From positions 1 to 64,000 of the forward strand of contig JBNMPS010000001.1 of assembly GCA_051277005.1 (NCBI GenBank): a stretch of DNA of 64,000 nucleotides. Direction: 5' to 3'. A program made the translations under genes and the position numbers. The notes under the pieces were generated by a model, which searched no databases, was not told the origin of the DNA, and worked only from the letters and a program-made list of their open reading frames with translations. Each line of letters begins with the position of its first letter. The stretch's first letter is position 1. Shown here in pieces: positions 7,532-15,798 of the stretch. Origin of the DNA: Dasania sp051277005 (GTDB lineage: Bacteria > Pseudomonadota > Gammaproteobacteria > Pseudomonadales > Dasaniaceae).

Positions 7532-9235
7532 ATGAGAAATGCCTCAGTACGGATATTGTTAGCCGGTGGTGAACAAAGTCAGTATCAGCTGCTTTTAGAG
7601 CAACTGAAGCACATTAAACGTGAGCCTTACCTACTGGTTTGGCTTGAAGACTTTGACCATGCGGCGCGAGAACTGACGGTCGAGCAATATGATTTGGTGC
7701 TGCTTGATTGTCAATCCAGCCCCGAAAGTGCCTTGTGTTTTCTGACCAACCTCCAGCAAATGTATGCCAAGCCCTGTATCGCTCTGTTCGAACAAGTTGA
7801 GAGCGACTTAAGTGTTTTGGCACGAGATTTAGGCGCAATCGACTGCCTGTCGACTGACAATTTACACGCCAATATTATTGAGCGCTCTTTCCGTTATGCA
7901 TTGGATCGCGGTGTCGTCGAAAAGAAGCTAACCGAATCGCACCTCTATGACCCGCTAACCGGCATTCCCAATCGACAAATGTTCAGGCAGTCGCTGGACA
8001 CCGCTATCAAACACGCCCAGCAACATAAGAGTCATTTGGGTTTGTTAGTGATCAATCTCGATGGTTTTAAACGGGTCAATCAGTCTTACAGCATGGATGC
8101 CGCTGATGAAATAGTGTGCACTATGGCTCGGCGACTGTCGCGCTGCATGCGGAAAACCGATAATTTGGCCCGCATGGGTGGCGATGAGTTTGCGCTGCTA
8201 TTAGATGATAGCCACGGCCCAGATGATGCGGCCTTAGTGGCCCGTAAAGTTATCGATGCACTCGCGGCGCCTTATATGATTGAGGGTGTGCCTTTAATTG
8301 TTAGCTGTAGTATTGGCGTGGCCATGTGCCCCGAATCAGGTGAAACGGTAGATGGCTTGCTGAAACGCGCCAATATGGCAATGCAAGAAGCCAAGGCGCT
8401 ACGTGGTAGCCAGTACCATTTTTTTGACGAACAAACTCAGGTCATCGCTCGGCAGCGAGTGAGTTTAGAAAAAGAGTTGCGCAGTGCGCTTCGCACCAAT
8501 CAATTTGAATTGTATTACCAGCCCCGAGTTGATCTGGACACCGGTGAAACCGTGGGCATGGAAAGCCTCATTCGCTGGCCGCATCCGGTGCACGGTTTTA
8601 TTTCACCAGCAGATTTTATTCCCGTAGCGGAAGAGTGCGGCTTAATTGTTCCTATTGGTTACTGGGTTATTGAGCAAGCTTGTAAGGATATGAAGTGTTT
8701 TGATGATAGGGGGAGGGCTAATTTACATGTGGCGGTGAATATATCTTTTAAGCAACTGCAAGATAATATGTTTGTTGAAACGGCGACGCGTATTATCAAG
8801 GCCAGCAAAATTGATCCGTATCGCTTAGAATTTGAACTAACAGAAACGGCCATTATGTCGAATTACCAGCAAACCTATGACGGGATGATGGCCTTAAGCC
8901 AGCTAGGGATTACTTTTTCATTGGATGATTTTGGGACTGGTTTTTCATCTTTTGCTCATATTCAGCGCCTGCCCATTTCAGCGTTAAAAATTGATAGAAG
9001 CTTTATTCGTAATGTGACGGAAAATCATGGTGACGCGGAAATTGTTAAAGCCATGATTAATTTAGCTAATAGCCTAAGCTTAAAAGTCATTGCCGAGGGT
9101 GTTGAAACATTAGAGCAAATTCAATTTCTATGGCATAACAAGTGTGAGCAGGTACAAGGTTTTTACTTTAGCCCTGCGGTGTGTGTATCTGACTTTAATA
9201 TGATTATTGATGAGCGCGCGACAGTAACGGCGTAA
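7532..9235 (+). CDS. REC-GGDEF-EAL cyclic-di-GMP protein
   Basis: A 567-aa cytoplasmic protein with three domains. Residues 1-125 resemble a receiver domain (the possible phospho-acceptor is in LVLLDCQ). A GGDEF domain at about 135-300 keeps the active-site string GGDEF (residues about 216-220). An EAL domain covers about 310-560, with ELTE, DDFGTGFSS and KIDRSFI present. The signature EAL itself reads ESL (about 344-346), a known tolerated variant that keeps the metal-binding Glu. It may therefore make or degrade cyclic-di-GMP, or use the GGDEF domain as a GTP-sensing switch for the phosphodiesterase. The start is ATG 7532. It lies divergently from rep, as in Pseudomonas. Confidence 0.88.
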   Translation: MRNASVRILLAGGEQSQYQLLLEQLKHIKREPYLLVWLEDFDHAARELTVEQYDLVLLDCQSSPESALCFLTNLQQMYAKPCIALFEQVESDLSVLARDLGAIDCLSTDNLHANIIERSFRYALDRGVVEKKLTESHLYDPLTGIPNRQMFRQSLDTAIKHAQQHKSHLGLLVINLDGFKRVNQSYSMDAADEIVCTMARRLSRCMRKTDNLARMGGDEFALLLDDSHGPDDAALVARKVIDALAAPYMIEGVPLIVSCSIGVAMCPESGETVDGLLKRANMAMQEAKALRGSQYHFFDEQTQVIARQRVSLEKELRSALRTNQFELYYQPRVDLDTGETVGMESLIRWPHPVHGFISPADFIPVAEECGLIVPIGYWVIEQACKDMKCFDDRGRANLHVAVNISFKQLQDNMFVETATRIIKASKIDPYRLEFELTETAIMSNYQQTYDGMMALSQLGITFSLDDFGTGFSSFAHIQRLPISALKIDRSFIRNVTENHGDAEIVKAMINLANSLSLKVIAEGVETLEQIQFLWHNKCEQVQGFYFSPAVCVSDFNMIIDERATVTA

Positions 9236-9271
9236 ATCCTCCCTCTTTTTTGGCGTTTTAAGTTTCATCTT

Positions 9272-10147
9272 ATGAATCAACAAAATCGTAACGCCCCACA
9301 GCAATTCCATATCAATATTGTAAATGAAGCTAAGCCGGTAGAGACACTCGCTTCGGCAACCGGCCTTAGTAAACAAGATATCAAAAAGTGTATGCAGAAG
9401 GGCGCTGTATGGCTGAGTAGGGGCGGTGGCACCAAGCGCCTGCGACGTGCTGACCGAGCCTTAAAGCCACAAGATGAGCTGCATTTATATTACAACCCTG
9501 AGGTGTTGAATCAGATTGTCCCCGAGGCAAAGCTAATCGCCGATGAGGGCAGCTATAGCATTTGGTACAAACCCTACGGCATGTTATCACAAGGTTCTAA
9601 GTGGAGTGACCACTGCACTATCACTCGTTTTGCCGAACAACATTTAAGCCCGCAGCGGGCGGTTTTTTTAGTGCATCGCTTGGATAGGGCAACCACGGGG
9701 TTAATTATTATTGCGCACAGTAAAAAAATGGCGCAGTGGTTTAGCTATGCTTTTGAATGCCGAGACATCAGCAAAAAGTATCAGGCGATAGTGATGGGCG
9801 ATTTCACCCCAATGCCACAGACAAAAACCGTTGATATAGAAATAGATGATAAAACCGCACGAAGCCATTTTTTACTTTTGAGGTATAACGCTACGGCGAA
9901 TATTTCATTATTGGATGTGGATATCGAGACGGGTCGTAAACATCAAATTCGCAAGCATTTATCTGCGATAGGGTTCCCCATTGTCGGGGATCGATTACAC
10001 GGGCGTGGTGAGCAGGCGGTTGATTTACAGCTGTGCGCTTATGAATTACGTTTTGTTTGTGCTGAAAGCCTGCAAGAAAAGAGGTTTTGTTTGCCGCAGA
10101 ACTTGAACTTAAATTTACAAAAAACGGCAGATCAGTTAGGCCGCTAA
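9272..10147 (+). CDS. RluA-family RNA pseudouridine synthase
   Basis: A 291-aa enzyme that isomerises uridine to pseudouridine in ribosomal or transfer RNA. An S4-like RNA-binding region occupies about residues 15-75 (GLSKQDIKKCMQKGAVWL). The catalytic domain follows, with HRLDRATTG at 135-143, where Asp138 is the catalytic nucleophile. The later GRKHQIRKHL and GFPIVGDRLHG strings are typical of the RluA/RluD group. The exact RNA target cannot be named from sequence. It follows the GGDEF-EAL gene by 36 bases on the same strand and its 3' end overlaps the next, convergent gene by 12 bases. Confidence 0.87.
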   Translation: MNQQNRNAPQQFHINIVNEAKPVETLASATGLSKQDIKKCMQKGAVWLSRGGGTKRLRRADRALKPQDELHLYYNPEVLNQIVPEAKLIADEGSYSIWYKPYGMLSQGSKWSDHCTITRFAEQHLSPQRAVFLVHRLDRATTGLIIIAHSKKMAQWFSYAFECRDISKKYQAIVMGDFTPMPQTKTVDIEIDDKTARSHFLLLRYNATANISLLDVDIETGRKHQIRKHLSAIGFPIVGDRLHGRGEQAVDLQLCAYELRFVCAESLQEKRFCLPQNLNLNLQKTADQLGR

Positions 10148-10693
10148 CTCAGCCATTTTTTTCTCGATAGTGATTTTAATGTCTGAGCGCTGAAACATCG
10201 ACAACCGCTCAAGCTTGTCCAGTTGGACGCGGTGTAAATGCATAGCGGGAATATTGCCATTGATAAGATGAAGGTCTTTGTTGATCATCACGGGTAAGAA
10301 ATTACCTTCACCAAAAGTTTTTTCTAACTTCTTAATACCCTCAGCTAATGGCATAGTATGAACTTTACCGGTTTTTTTTGAGCGAAACAGCATAGACAAG
10401 TTGCCACTAAAATCGGTTTGAGTCAGCTCACTGGGAATAATGCGAATGCCCGTAGGCACGATGGCTTCACTATCAACATTGCTAAAGGTATCGTGATAGG
10501 CATGAGGGTTAGGCAGGGCAACAATACGTTTTGACCCGTTGCTAACCGGCATCATTTCGTAATTGGAATAGAGCTGGTCAACAGTATTTGAAAATAAGCA
10601 TAAAGCGGACTCAAAGCGCTTAAGAAATTGCACGGCACTTTCAGCGTATTGGGTGTTACCTACCTTCCATACTAAATCTTGATTCGTTGCCAT
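10136..10693 (-). CDS. Conserved hypothetical protein, 185 aa
   Basis: A soluble protein of unknown function, without signal peptide, membrane segment or recognisable catalytic motif. It contains Leu-rich helical parts at the N-terminus (AVQFLKRFESALCLF) and a mixed C-terminal half. I chose ATG 10693 (MATNQDLVW); an in-frame ATG three codons upstream at 10702 is possible but has its ribosome binding site too close. Its 3' end overlaps the convergent pseudouridine synthase gene by 12 bases, so antisense transcription is likely there. Confidence 0.65.
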   Translation of the reverse strand: MATNQDLVWKVGNTQYAESAVQFLKRFESALCLFSNTVDQLYSNYEMMPVSNGSKRIVALPNPHAYHDTFSNVDSEAIVPTGIRIIPSELTQTDFSGNLSMLFRSKKTGKVHTMPLAEGIKKLEKTFGEGNFLPVMINKDLHLINGNIPAMHLHRVQLDKLERLSMFQRSDIKITIEKKMAELAA

Positions 10694-11129
10694 GATCTTC
10701 ATTCCGGTTGGGTCGTAATGCTAAAGCAGTTGAGGTTTAGCCTTGTTGTTTGCTTGAGCTTTTGGCCTAACGCTACACTTACTCTAGGCTAGTGGGGATG
10801 AATTGCAATGGTTTAGGCCATAGAGGCTAGGGCCATAGGTTTTGTTAAAAGTGGTAAAACAGTTGTTATTTCAAAGGCTTAGCTTGCGAGCGATGGCCAG
10901 TTGGTTGCTTACAGTACGTTCACATTTTGTGACGGCTGTCACACCGTTATCTGGACATATACAAGCGCTGCTCTGCTTTTATAGCAGCAAAATCTATGAC
11001 TCGTTGCCCCTCAGATCACGTCAATCGGGATCAAGTATAATGGGATAACTTGAGATGAGAGCGCCATATTCACAGTGTGGGTGATGAAAAGCGTTGTTGG
11101 CGACAATGGTTAAAATAACCATAGGGTCG
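10694..11129. other. Intergenic region
   Basis: About 430 bases upstream of the 185-aa gene. A perfect 7-bp inverted repeat ATGGTTA-AAA-TAACCAT lies at 11106-11122, just after the stop of the DUF6868-like gene on the minus strand. It has no T-run, so it is at best a weak terminator. An open frame at 10842-11048 shows no protein-like features. Confidence 0.4.
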
Positions 11130-11372
11130 TTAAAATAAAAGAGTCAAAACAATAAACGGAGATAAATTGAATATAAAAATCAGCAGCTTAAATTGTCCCA
11201 TCAGAGTGTAATGAATGGTATCAAAACCCTCTTTGCTTAGGTCAAACCAGCAGCCGTGTATACGCATAACAAAATCTTTGGCGGTACTGATTATTAATAG
11301 CCAAAAAACCAAAATGCCGTAATTTAACAGCGTGCTGTATAGAAAGAGTTGGGTGAGCTGTTGCATATCCAT
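11130..11372 (-). CDS. Small membrane protein, DUF6868-like
   Basis: An 80-aa protein with two hydrophobic segments (about residues 10-30, LFLYSTLLNYGILVFWLLI, and 60-80, LLIFIFNLSPFIVLTLLF) joined by a conserved-looking middle, DFVMRIHGCWFDLSKEGFD. This layout matches a family of small uncharacterised bacterial inner-membrane proteins annotated as DUF6868. It lies 36 bases downstream of comM on the same strand and may be cotranscribed with it. The function is unknown. Confidence 0.65.
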   Translation of the reverse strand: MDMQQLTQLFLYSTLLNYGILVFWLLIISTAKDFVMRIHGCWFDLSKEGFDTIHYTLMGQFKLLIFIFNLSPFIVLTLLF

Positions 11373-11408
11373 GGTGTATTCCTTGTTAGTGTAAACCGGT
11401 CAATAATT

Positions 11409-12911
11409 CTATTTTAGACCAGCAAACCCCCGGTAACCAATGGCTTCCCCTAGGTGAATGTTATTTATATCGTTACTTTGATCTAGATCAGCAATCGTTC
11501 TAGCGACTTTCAAAATTCTAAAATAAGCACGAGGTGAAAGCTGTAAGCGCTTAGTTGCATCGATTAATAGTTGCTGACTAGCGGGGTTAATTGCACAATA
11601 TTGTTCAATGGCCTTGCTGCTTAATTGAGCGTTAGTACAGGCTTGGCGCTTAAATTGAATGTTACGGCTTGCAATAACGCGCTGTCTAACCGTTTTCGAA
11701 CTTTCAGCGTTCGTTTTGCTGGCTAATAACTCGGCGGGCAAGCGGTTAACATTAAGCTGTATGTCAATACGATCTAATAAGGGGCCTGAGATCTTCTCGC
11801 GATAACGTCGAATTCTATCAGGTGTACATCGACAGGCCTGCTCATTATCGCCATAAAAACCACAGGGGCAGGGGTTCATTGCTGCCGCTAATTGAAACCG
11901 TGCCGGAAAGCACGTTTGGTGGTTAGCGCGTGAAATCATGATTTCCCCGGATTCCATCGGTTCGCGTAACACCTCCAAAACATTGCGTTGAAATTCCGGT
12001 AATTCATCTAAAAATAAAATACCGTTATGAGCGAGAGAAATTTCCCCTGGTTTGGGGTTGCTACCGCCACCGACTAAAGCGACAGCCGATGCGGAATGAT
12101 GTGGGTTCCTAAACGGCCGCTGCTGTAGCAAGGACTCTTTTGTACCGTGATGAGCTATGGAATAAAGGCTGGCAACTTCGATACGTTCCTTCTGGCTGAG
12201 AGGGGGTAAAATCCCCGGCAGGCGGCTGGCCAGCATGGTTTTTCCGGTACCTGGTGGGCCATTTAAAAGAATATTATGTTGGCCTGCAGCGGCAACTTCT
12301 AATGCTCGCCGTGCTTGTTGTTGGCCTTTTACATCATTCAAGTCGGGGTAAACAATTCCAGTGTTGGATATAGGTTGGTATTGGTGCGGCTGTAATATTT
12401 CACGCTGATGTAAATGAGCGCAAAGCTGTAACAAATTATCAGCACTGAAAACGGTACTTTGTTCGGCCATGGCCGCTTCATTGGCGTTGTCTTTGGGGAC
12501 TACAATCGCTCGGTTATTTAGCTGGCTTTGTATTGATGCTGCTAACGATCCAGAAACTCTTCTCAATTCGCCGGTTAATGCTAGCTCACCAATAAACTCG
12601 GTTTGTTGTAATGATTCCAGAGGTACTTGGCCGGAGGCTGCAAGAATTCCTAGGGCGATAGGCAGGTCAAAGCGACCGCCTTCTTTGGGTAAATCTGCGG
12701 GAGCTAAATTAATCGTGATGCGTCTAGCGGGGAATTCAAAATGAGAATTAATGATGGCGCTGCGAACGCGATCTTTTGATTCTTTAACGGCAGCTTCAGG
12801 CAAACCTACAATGTTGAGTACAGGCAAACCATTAGAGAGATGAGTTTCAACACTGACCAACGGTGCTTCAATACCGCGCTTGGCTCGGGTGTATACAATG
12901 GCTAATGACAT
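11409..12911 (-). CDS. comM: ComM/YifB-family Mg-chelatase-like AAA+ ATPase
   Basis: A 500-aa hexameric AAA+ helicase. In naturally competent species ComM drives branch migration during integration of transforming DNA; YifB in other species is its homologue. An N-terminal Lon-like ChlI domain (about 20-140, with NLAPADLPKEGGRFDLPIA) precedes the AAA+ module with Walker A GPPGTGKTM (about 217-225) and Walker B ILFLDELPEF. Cysteines in MNPCPCGFYGD and CRCTP probably bind zinc. The C-terminal Mg_chelatase_C region ends GEAIGYRGF. Gene order with ubiK, glnK and amtB further on resembles Pseudomonas. No other competence gene is visible here. Confidence 0.93.
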   Translation of the reverse strand: MSLAIVYTRAKRGIEAPLVSVETHLSNGLPVLNIVGLPEAAVKESKDRVRSAIINSHFEFPARRITINLAPADLPKEGGRFDLPIALGILAASGQVPLESLQQTEFIGELALTGELRRVSGSLAASIQSQLNNRAIVVPKDNANEAAMAEQSTVFSADNLLQLCAHLHQREILQPHQYQPISNTGIVYPDLNDVKGQQQARRALEVAAAGQHNILLNGPPGTGKTMLASRLPGILPPLSQKERIEVASLYSIAHHGTKESLLQQRPFRNPHHSASAVALVGGGSNPKPGEISLAHNGILFLDELPEFQRNVLEVLREPMESGEIMISRANHQTCFPARFQLAAAMNPCPCGFYGDNEQACRCTPDRIRRYREKISGPLLDRIDIQLNVNRLPAELLASKTNAESSKTVRQRVIASRNIQFKRQACTNAQLSSKAIEQYCAINPASQQLLIDATKRLQLSPRAYFRILKVARTIADLDQSNDINNIHLGEAIGYRGFAGLK

Positions 12912-13225
12912 GATCTTCCTTCCTTGGAATACTATTATATCTTTATGAATATAAACATATTTGCTAATGAGGCGCGAGTTTTTTAATAAAGCCCAAAAAG
13001 ACAGCTATGTTAATGATCACTATCGGCAGATCCTATAGCGCACTAATTTAGTATCACCCATGCTTTGTCATTAATCATGATGAGCCTATGGGTACGGCAG
13101 GTTGGGATATAGAGGATGTTTGATCAGCCCGGGTATACTGTTGGTTTTAAGGCAGCATTTATGTGTGTTAATCGATAGTCGTGGTAATGAGGAGATAACT
13201 ATTTAAAGCGCGTTTAACCCGAATG
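12912..13225. other. Intergenic region upstream of comM
   Basis: About 310 bases between comM and the BLUF gene, both on the minus strand. It must hold the comM promoter and the end of the BLUF transcript. I see no clear terminator hairpin, repeat or small gene. Confidence 0.4.
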
Positions 13226-13651
13226 TTATGGTCTGTTCTTAGCCCAAAAGTTATGTAACAAAATCTGTGCTGCACCGGGCCTGGCTTCAATGGGGGACAA
13301 TATACTGGTAATCAGTTGTTTCTCTTCAATGCTGCCCGTATGACCGTCGGCATCTTTAGTGTTATAAGCCATAGACCAGCCTGAAAATTCACGAGCGGTA
13401 ATAGTTTTTCTTATTAGCTCGATAACACCCTTGTGCCGATGATCGTCTAAAATGATTTTATATATTATGTCTAGTTTGTCGCTAGGGCCTTCAAGGTATT
13501 GCATGAAGTTGCCACCGATATAGATCAACATACCCGTAATTTGATGTGCTTTGTTATAGTCACGGGCGTGCGTTAATAAATGAGCAATTTCTTGTGGGGA
13601 TAAAAGTTTCGTAGCAGATGATACGTAAACTACGGATTCTAAAGTTTCCAT
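13226..13651 (-). CDS. BLUF-domain blue-light sensor
   Basis: A 141-aa protein made almost entirely of one BLUF domain, which binds FAD and changes its hydrogen-bond network on blue-light exposure. The expected residues are visible: the Tyr in VVYVSSA (about residue 9), Asn in DYNKAHQITGMLIY (about 33), Gln in FMQYLEG (about 51), and a Trp/Met pair in FSGWSMAY. There is no effector domain fused to it, so the signal must pass to a partner protein. It lies upstream of comM on the same strand, but the 314-base gap argues against one operon. Family assignment is secure; its partner is unknown. Confidence 0.9.
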   Translation of the reverse strand: METLESVVYVSSATKLLSPQEIAHLLTHARDYNKAHQITGMLIYIGGNFMQYLEGPSDKLDIIYKIILDDHRHKGVIELIRKTITAREFSGWSMAYNTKDADGHTGSIEEKQLITSILSPIEARPGAAQILLHNFWAKNRP

Positions 13652-13767
13652 GTTATTGCACTTCCTGACGAACCATTCATGGACTCAATACAGCAGAGGT
13701 TGAAATATCTACCGTTATTCGTCGCGGTTTTATTTTTTCGTTAAATAATAATGGTTTTCTATGTTAA

Positions 13768-13956
13768 TTATAGGCTGGAGTTATCAATTTTTTTACGTCG
13801 TTCTTGTTCGGCATCTAATAACATGTTTTCTACGTTTTTGGCTTTTTCAAGGGCTTTGAGCTGATGTTGTGGAATGACGCCTTCAGGTTCTTGGCCAGTG
13901 CCACAACCCAACATAAAGCTTATTGTTGTTAGAATAAAGATATTTAGCGTTTTCAT
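13768..13956 (-). CDS. Small putative lipoprotein
   Basis: A 62-aa protein with a signal peptide and a lipobox (FMLGCG; Cys at about residue 18), followed by a short charged helix (KALEKAKNVENMLLDAEQERRKK). After lipid attachment the mature part would be about 45 residues in the periplasm. Small lipoproteins of this type with one helix are common and often uncharacterised. It follows ubiK on the minus strand after about 70 bases. Confidence 0.7.
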   Translation of the reverse strand: MKTLNIFILTTISFMLGCGTGQEPEGVIPQHQLKALEKAKNVENMLLDAEQERRKKIDNSSL

Positions 13957-14026
13957 GTTGGCTCTTTACTGCGATGGTTGTTTGGTATATCGGTACGGCT
14001 ATTGGAGGGGCTACAACAAGATTCAG

Positions 14027-14263
14027 CTATGGCTGGATCTGCTCTTTCAGCTCATCAAATTGCTTTTCTAATTGCTCAAGTTTTTCACGGGTGCGCATTA
14101 GCACTTCGGTTTGGGTATCAAACTCTTCTTTGCTGATTAAGTCTAGTTGGCTAAAGCTACTACTGGCCAGTGCTCGTAAGTTTTTCTCGATATCTTTTCC
14201 AATATTGTCACCGGGTAAAAAGTGTTTGGCCTGCTTTAAAAATTGTTCAATTCGGTCGTTCAT
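14027..14263 (-). CDS. ubiK: UbiK (YqiC/BMFP-family) ubiquinone biosynthesis factor
   Basis: A 78-aa coiled-coil protein of the BMFP family. UbiK trimers bind the lipid-binding protein UbiJ and support aerobic ubiquinone biosynthesis. The N-terminal part has the amphipathic membrane-associating segment (IEQFLKQAKHFLPGD). The C-terminal part is the conserved coiled coil with FDTQTEVLMRTREKLEQLEK. Length and layout match the family. In Pseudomonas a BMFP gene also stands close to glnK-amtB, which supports the assignment. Confidence 0.88.
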   Translation of the reverse strand: MNDRIEQFLKQAKHFLPGDNIGKDIEKNLRALASSSFSQLDLISKEEFDTQTEVLMRTREKLEQLEKQFDELKEQIQP

Positions 14264-14445
14264 ACAACTTCGATCATTTTCGATTAAGGAATGACTCTAA
14301 TTGTAGGGTTAAGCGCTAGGTTTAGCTATGTTTTGGCTCAAAATAACCGTGGCTTGGCTATATAAGGGGCATTATATCCGGCTTGCAGGTCGACTGACAG
14401 GGTATATTCGCGTTGCACGCTATATTGGTGCGCTTAATCCGTGCC

Positions 14446-14461
14446 GCACCAGAGTAGTGCA
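14446..14461 (+). promoter_or_regulatory. NtrC-type binding site
   Basis: GCACCAGAGTAGTGCA has the core GCAC-N7-GTGC of the NtrC consensus. A looser second copy, GCAC-N9-GTGC, lies 30 bases upstream at 14415-14431. Both are about 75-120 bases in front of a sigma-54 promoter, the usual enhancer distance. This predicts nitrogen-limitation control of the torF-glnK-amtB genes. Confidence 0.6.
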
Positions 14462-14534
14462 AAATTTTTATTTATATTAAGTCGTGAGTTCTCTTCTATT
14501 GTCTAAGTACTTGAAATAATTTGTTTTTTTATGA

Positions 14535-14553
14535 TTGGTACGGTCCCTGCAAA
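14535..14553 (+). promoter_or_regulatory. Sigma-54 promoter of the torF-glnK-amtB genes
   Basis: TTGGTACGGTCCCTGCAAA carries the invariant GG (14537-14538) and GC (14549-14550) separated by exactly 10 bases, with good agreement to TTGGCACG-N4-TTGCA. It lies about 75 bases before the torF start, and an NtrC-type site is upstream. Nothing else in the 363-base gap between ubiK and torF looks like a better promoter. Confidence 0.7.
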
Positions 14554-14626
14554 GAACCCGCTACAGCAAAATCTCTTTCTAAATTATCACTGATAAAAAA
14601 CGACGGTAGGCAACGGGGATCTATTT

Positions 14627-15288
14627 ATGAAAATAATGAAAAGCATCTTGGCGGTTACTTTGGCGGCATCTGCAATATCGTCAGCTACATTCACCATGGC
14701 AGAAGGTTCAGTGTCGGCCAATATTGGCTTTGCCTCAGAATATTACTACTGCGGTATTTTGCAAACTGACTCGTCAGCTAGTGCGGGTCTTGATTATGAA
14801 AATGGTGGTTTTTCTCTGGGCACTTGGGTCTCTGATGTTGGTGATGGTTTAGAGGTTGATGTTTACGGTAGTTATACCGTCGAAGTGGGTGAGGTTGCAT
14901 TAAGTGCTGGTGTTACCGGTTACTACTACACCGGAGATACGTTTGATGATACCTACGAAGAAGTTAACTTGGGTGCGGCTTGGGGCCATTAAATCTTGGT
15001 TACAGCGTTGGTACACATGACAATTTAGACGGCTCAGAAGAAGATTATGATTACCTAGAAATCACTTATCAGCACGCCACTGGCTTGTATGCCACCTACG
15101 GTAGTTTCGATGATGATTTTGATGGCGACTTTATGCAGTTTGGTTATGGCGCCACGGTTAGTGATATTGATCTAGGTGTTGCGGTTATTTTTGGCAGCGA
15201 AGAATTATCACAAGAAGTCGATGAAGATGGCGATCCAAGTGAAGACCAAGCGATAATATTTACGATAGGTAAATCTTTCGACCTGTAA
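14627..15288 (+). pseudogene. TorF-family putative porin, interrupted by a frameshift
   Basis: The gene encodes a signal peptide (about residues 1-25, ending TMA) and an outer-membrane beta-barrel of the TorF family, often found beside glnK-amtB. The frame 14627-14992 stops after NLGAAWGH. The protein continues in another frame from 14980 as GPLNLGYSVG and ends IGKSFDL at 15288. Adding one G to the run of four G at 14982-14985 would restore the expected W-G-P junction. In addition the family signature near the N-terminus, normally Y-x-x-R-G-I-S-Q-T, reads YYYCGILQT here; both changes fit single C-to-T steps. The gene is therefore either truly decaying or carries a base-calling error plus two substitutions. 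Confidence 0.75.
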
Positions 15289-15297
15289 CTTTTAAGC

Positions 15298-15332
15298 TGG
15301 CCGATGAGTATTGCTCGTGGGCCATTTGTTTT
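15298..15332 (+). terminator. Stem-loop between torF and glnK
   Basis: TGGCC-GATGAG-TATTG-CTCGTG-GGCCA forms a stem with one mismatch and G-U pairs, followed by TTTGTTTTG. It lies 10 bases after the torF frame ends and could attenuate rather than fully stop transcription into glnK. Confidence 0.5.
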
Positions 15333-15359
15333 GTATGTGATTAGTTAAGGAGAGTATCC

Positions 15360-15698
15360 ATGAAATTGGTTGCTGCTGTAGTTAAACCTTTCAAGTTGGA
15401 TGATGTGCGTGAGGCCTTGTCGGATATTGATATGCAAGGCATCACTGTTACCGAGGTAAAAGGTTTTGGTCGTCAAAAAGGCCACACCGAATTGTATCGC
15501 GGTGCTGAATATGTGGTTGATTTTTTGCCTAAAGTAAAAATTGAAGTAGCCGTTTCTGACGAGCAAGTTAATCGTGTCATTGAAGCTATTACTTCGGCAG
15601 CTAATACCGGAAAAATTGGCGACGGTAAAATCTTTGTAACATCACTTGAGCAGGTTGTACGTATTCGTACCGGCGAGACGGGTGAAGAAGCGATTTAA
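15360..15698 (+). CDS. glnK: PII nitrogen regulator (GlnK)
   Basis: A 112-aa PII signal-transduction protein. It binds ATP/ADP and 2-oxoglutarate and, when unmodified, blocks the ammonium channel AmtB. The T-loop string GHTELYRGAEYVVDF is intact, with Tyr51 as the uridylylation site. The C-terminal signature KIGDGKIFV is also present. It is placed directly before amtB, the classic arrangement. AAGGAGAG precedes the ATG. A second, nearly identical PII gene follows amtB. Confidence 0.95.
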   Translation: MKLVAAVVKPFKLDDVREALSDIDMQGITVTEVKGFGRQKGHTELYRGAEYVVDFLPKVKIEVAVSDEQVNRVIEAITSAANTGKIGDGKIFVTSLEQVVRIRTGETGEEAI

Positions 15699-15798
15699 CA
15701 TTATTGTGAATTAGCTCAAACTTAAAAATATGTCGACGTATTAATTTACGACAACAAAAAAGTAAAAAGAGTTACTGGGCTTGTGGAGGGCTTAGATA

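Noticed and set aside
10842..11048. Plus-strand 68-codon open frame
   Set aside because: No ribosome binding site, no homology features and an odd composition; it lies in an upstream region of minus-strand genes.
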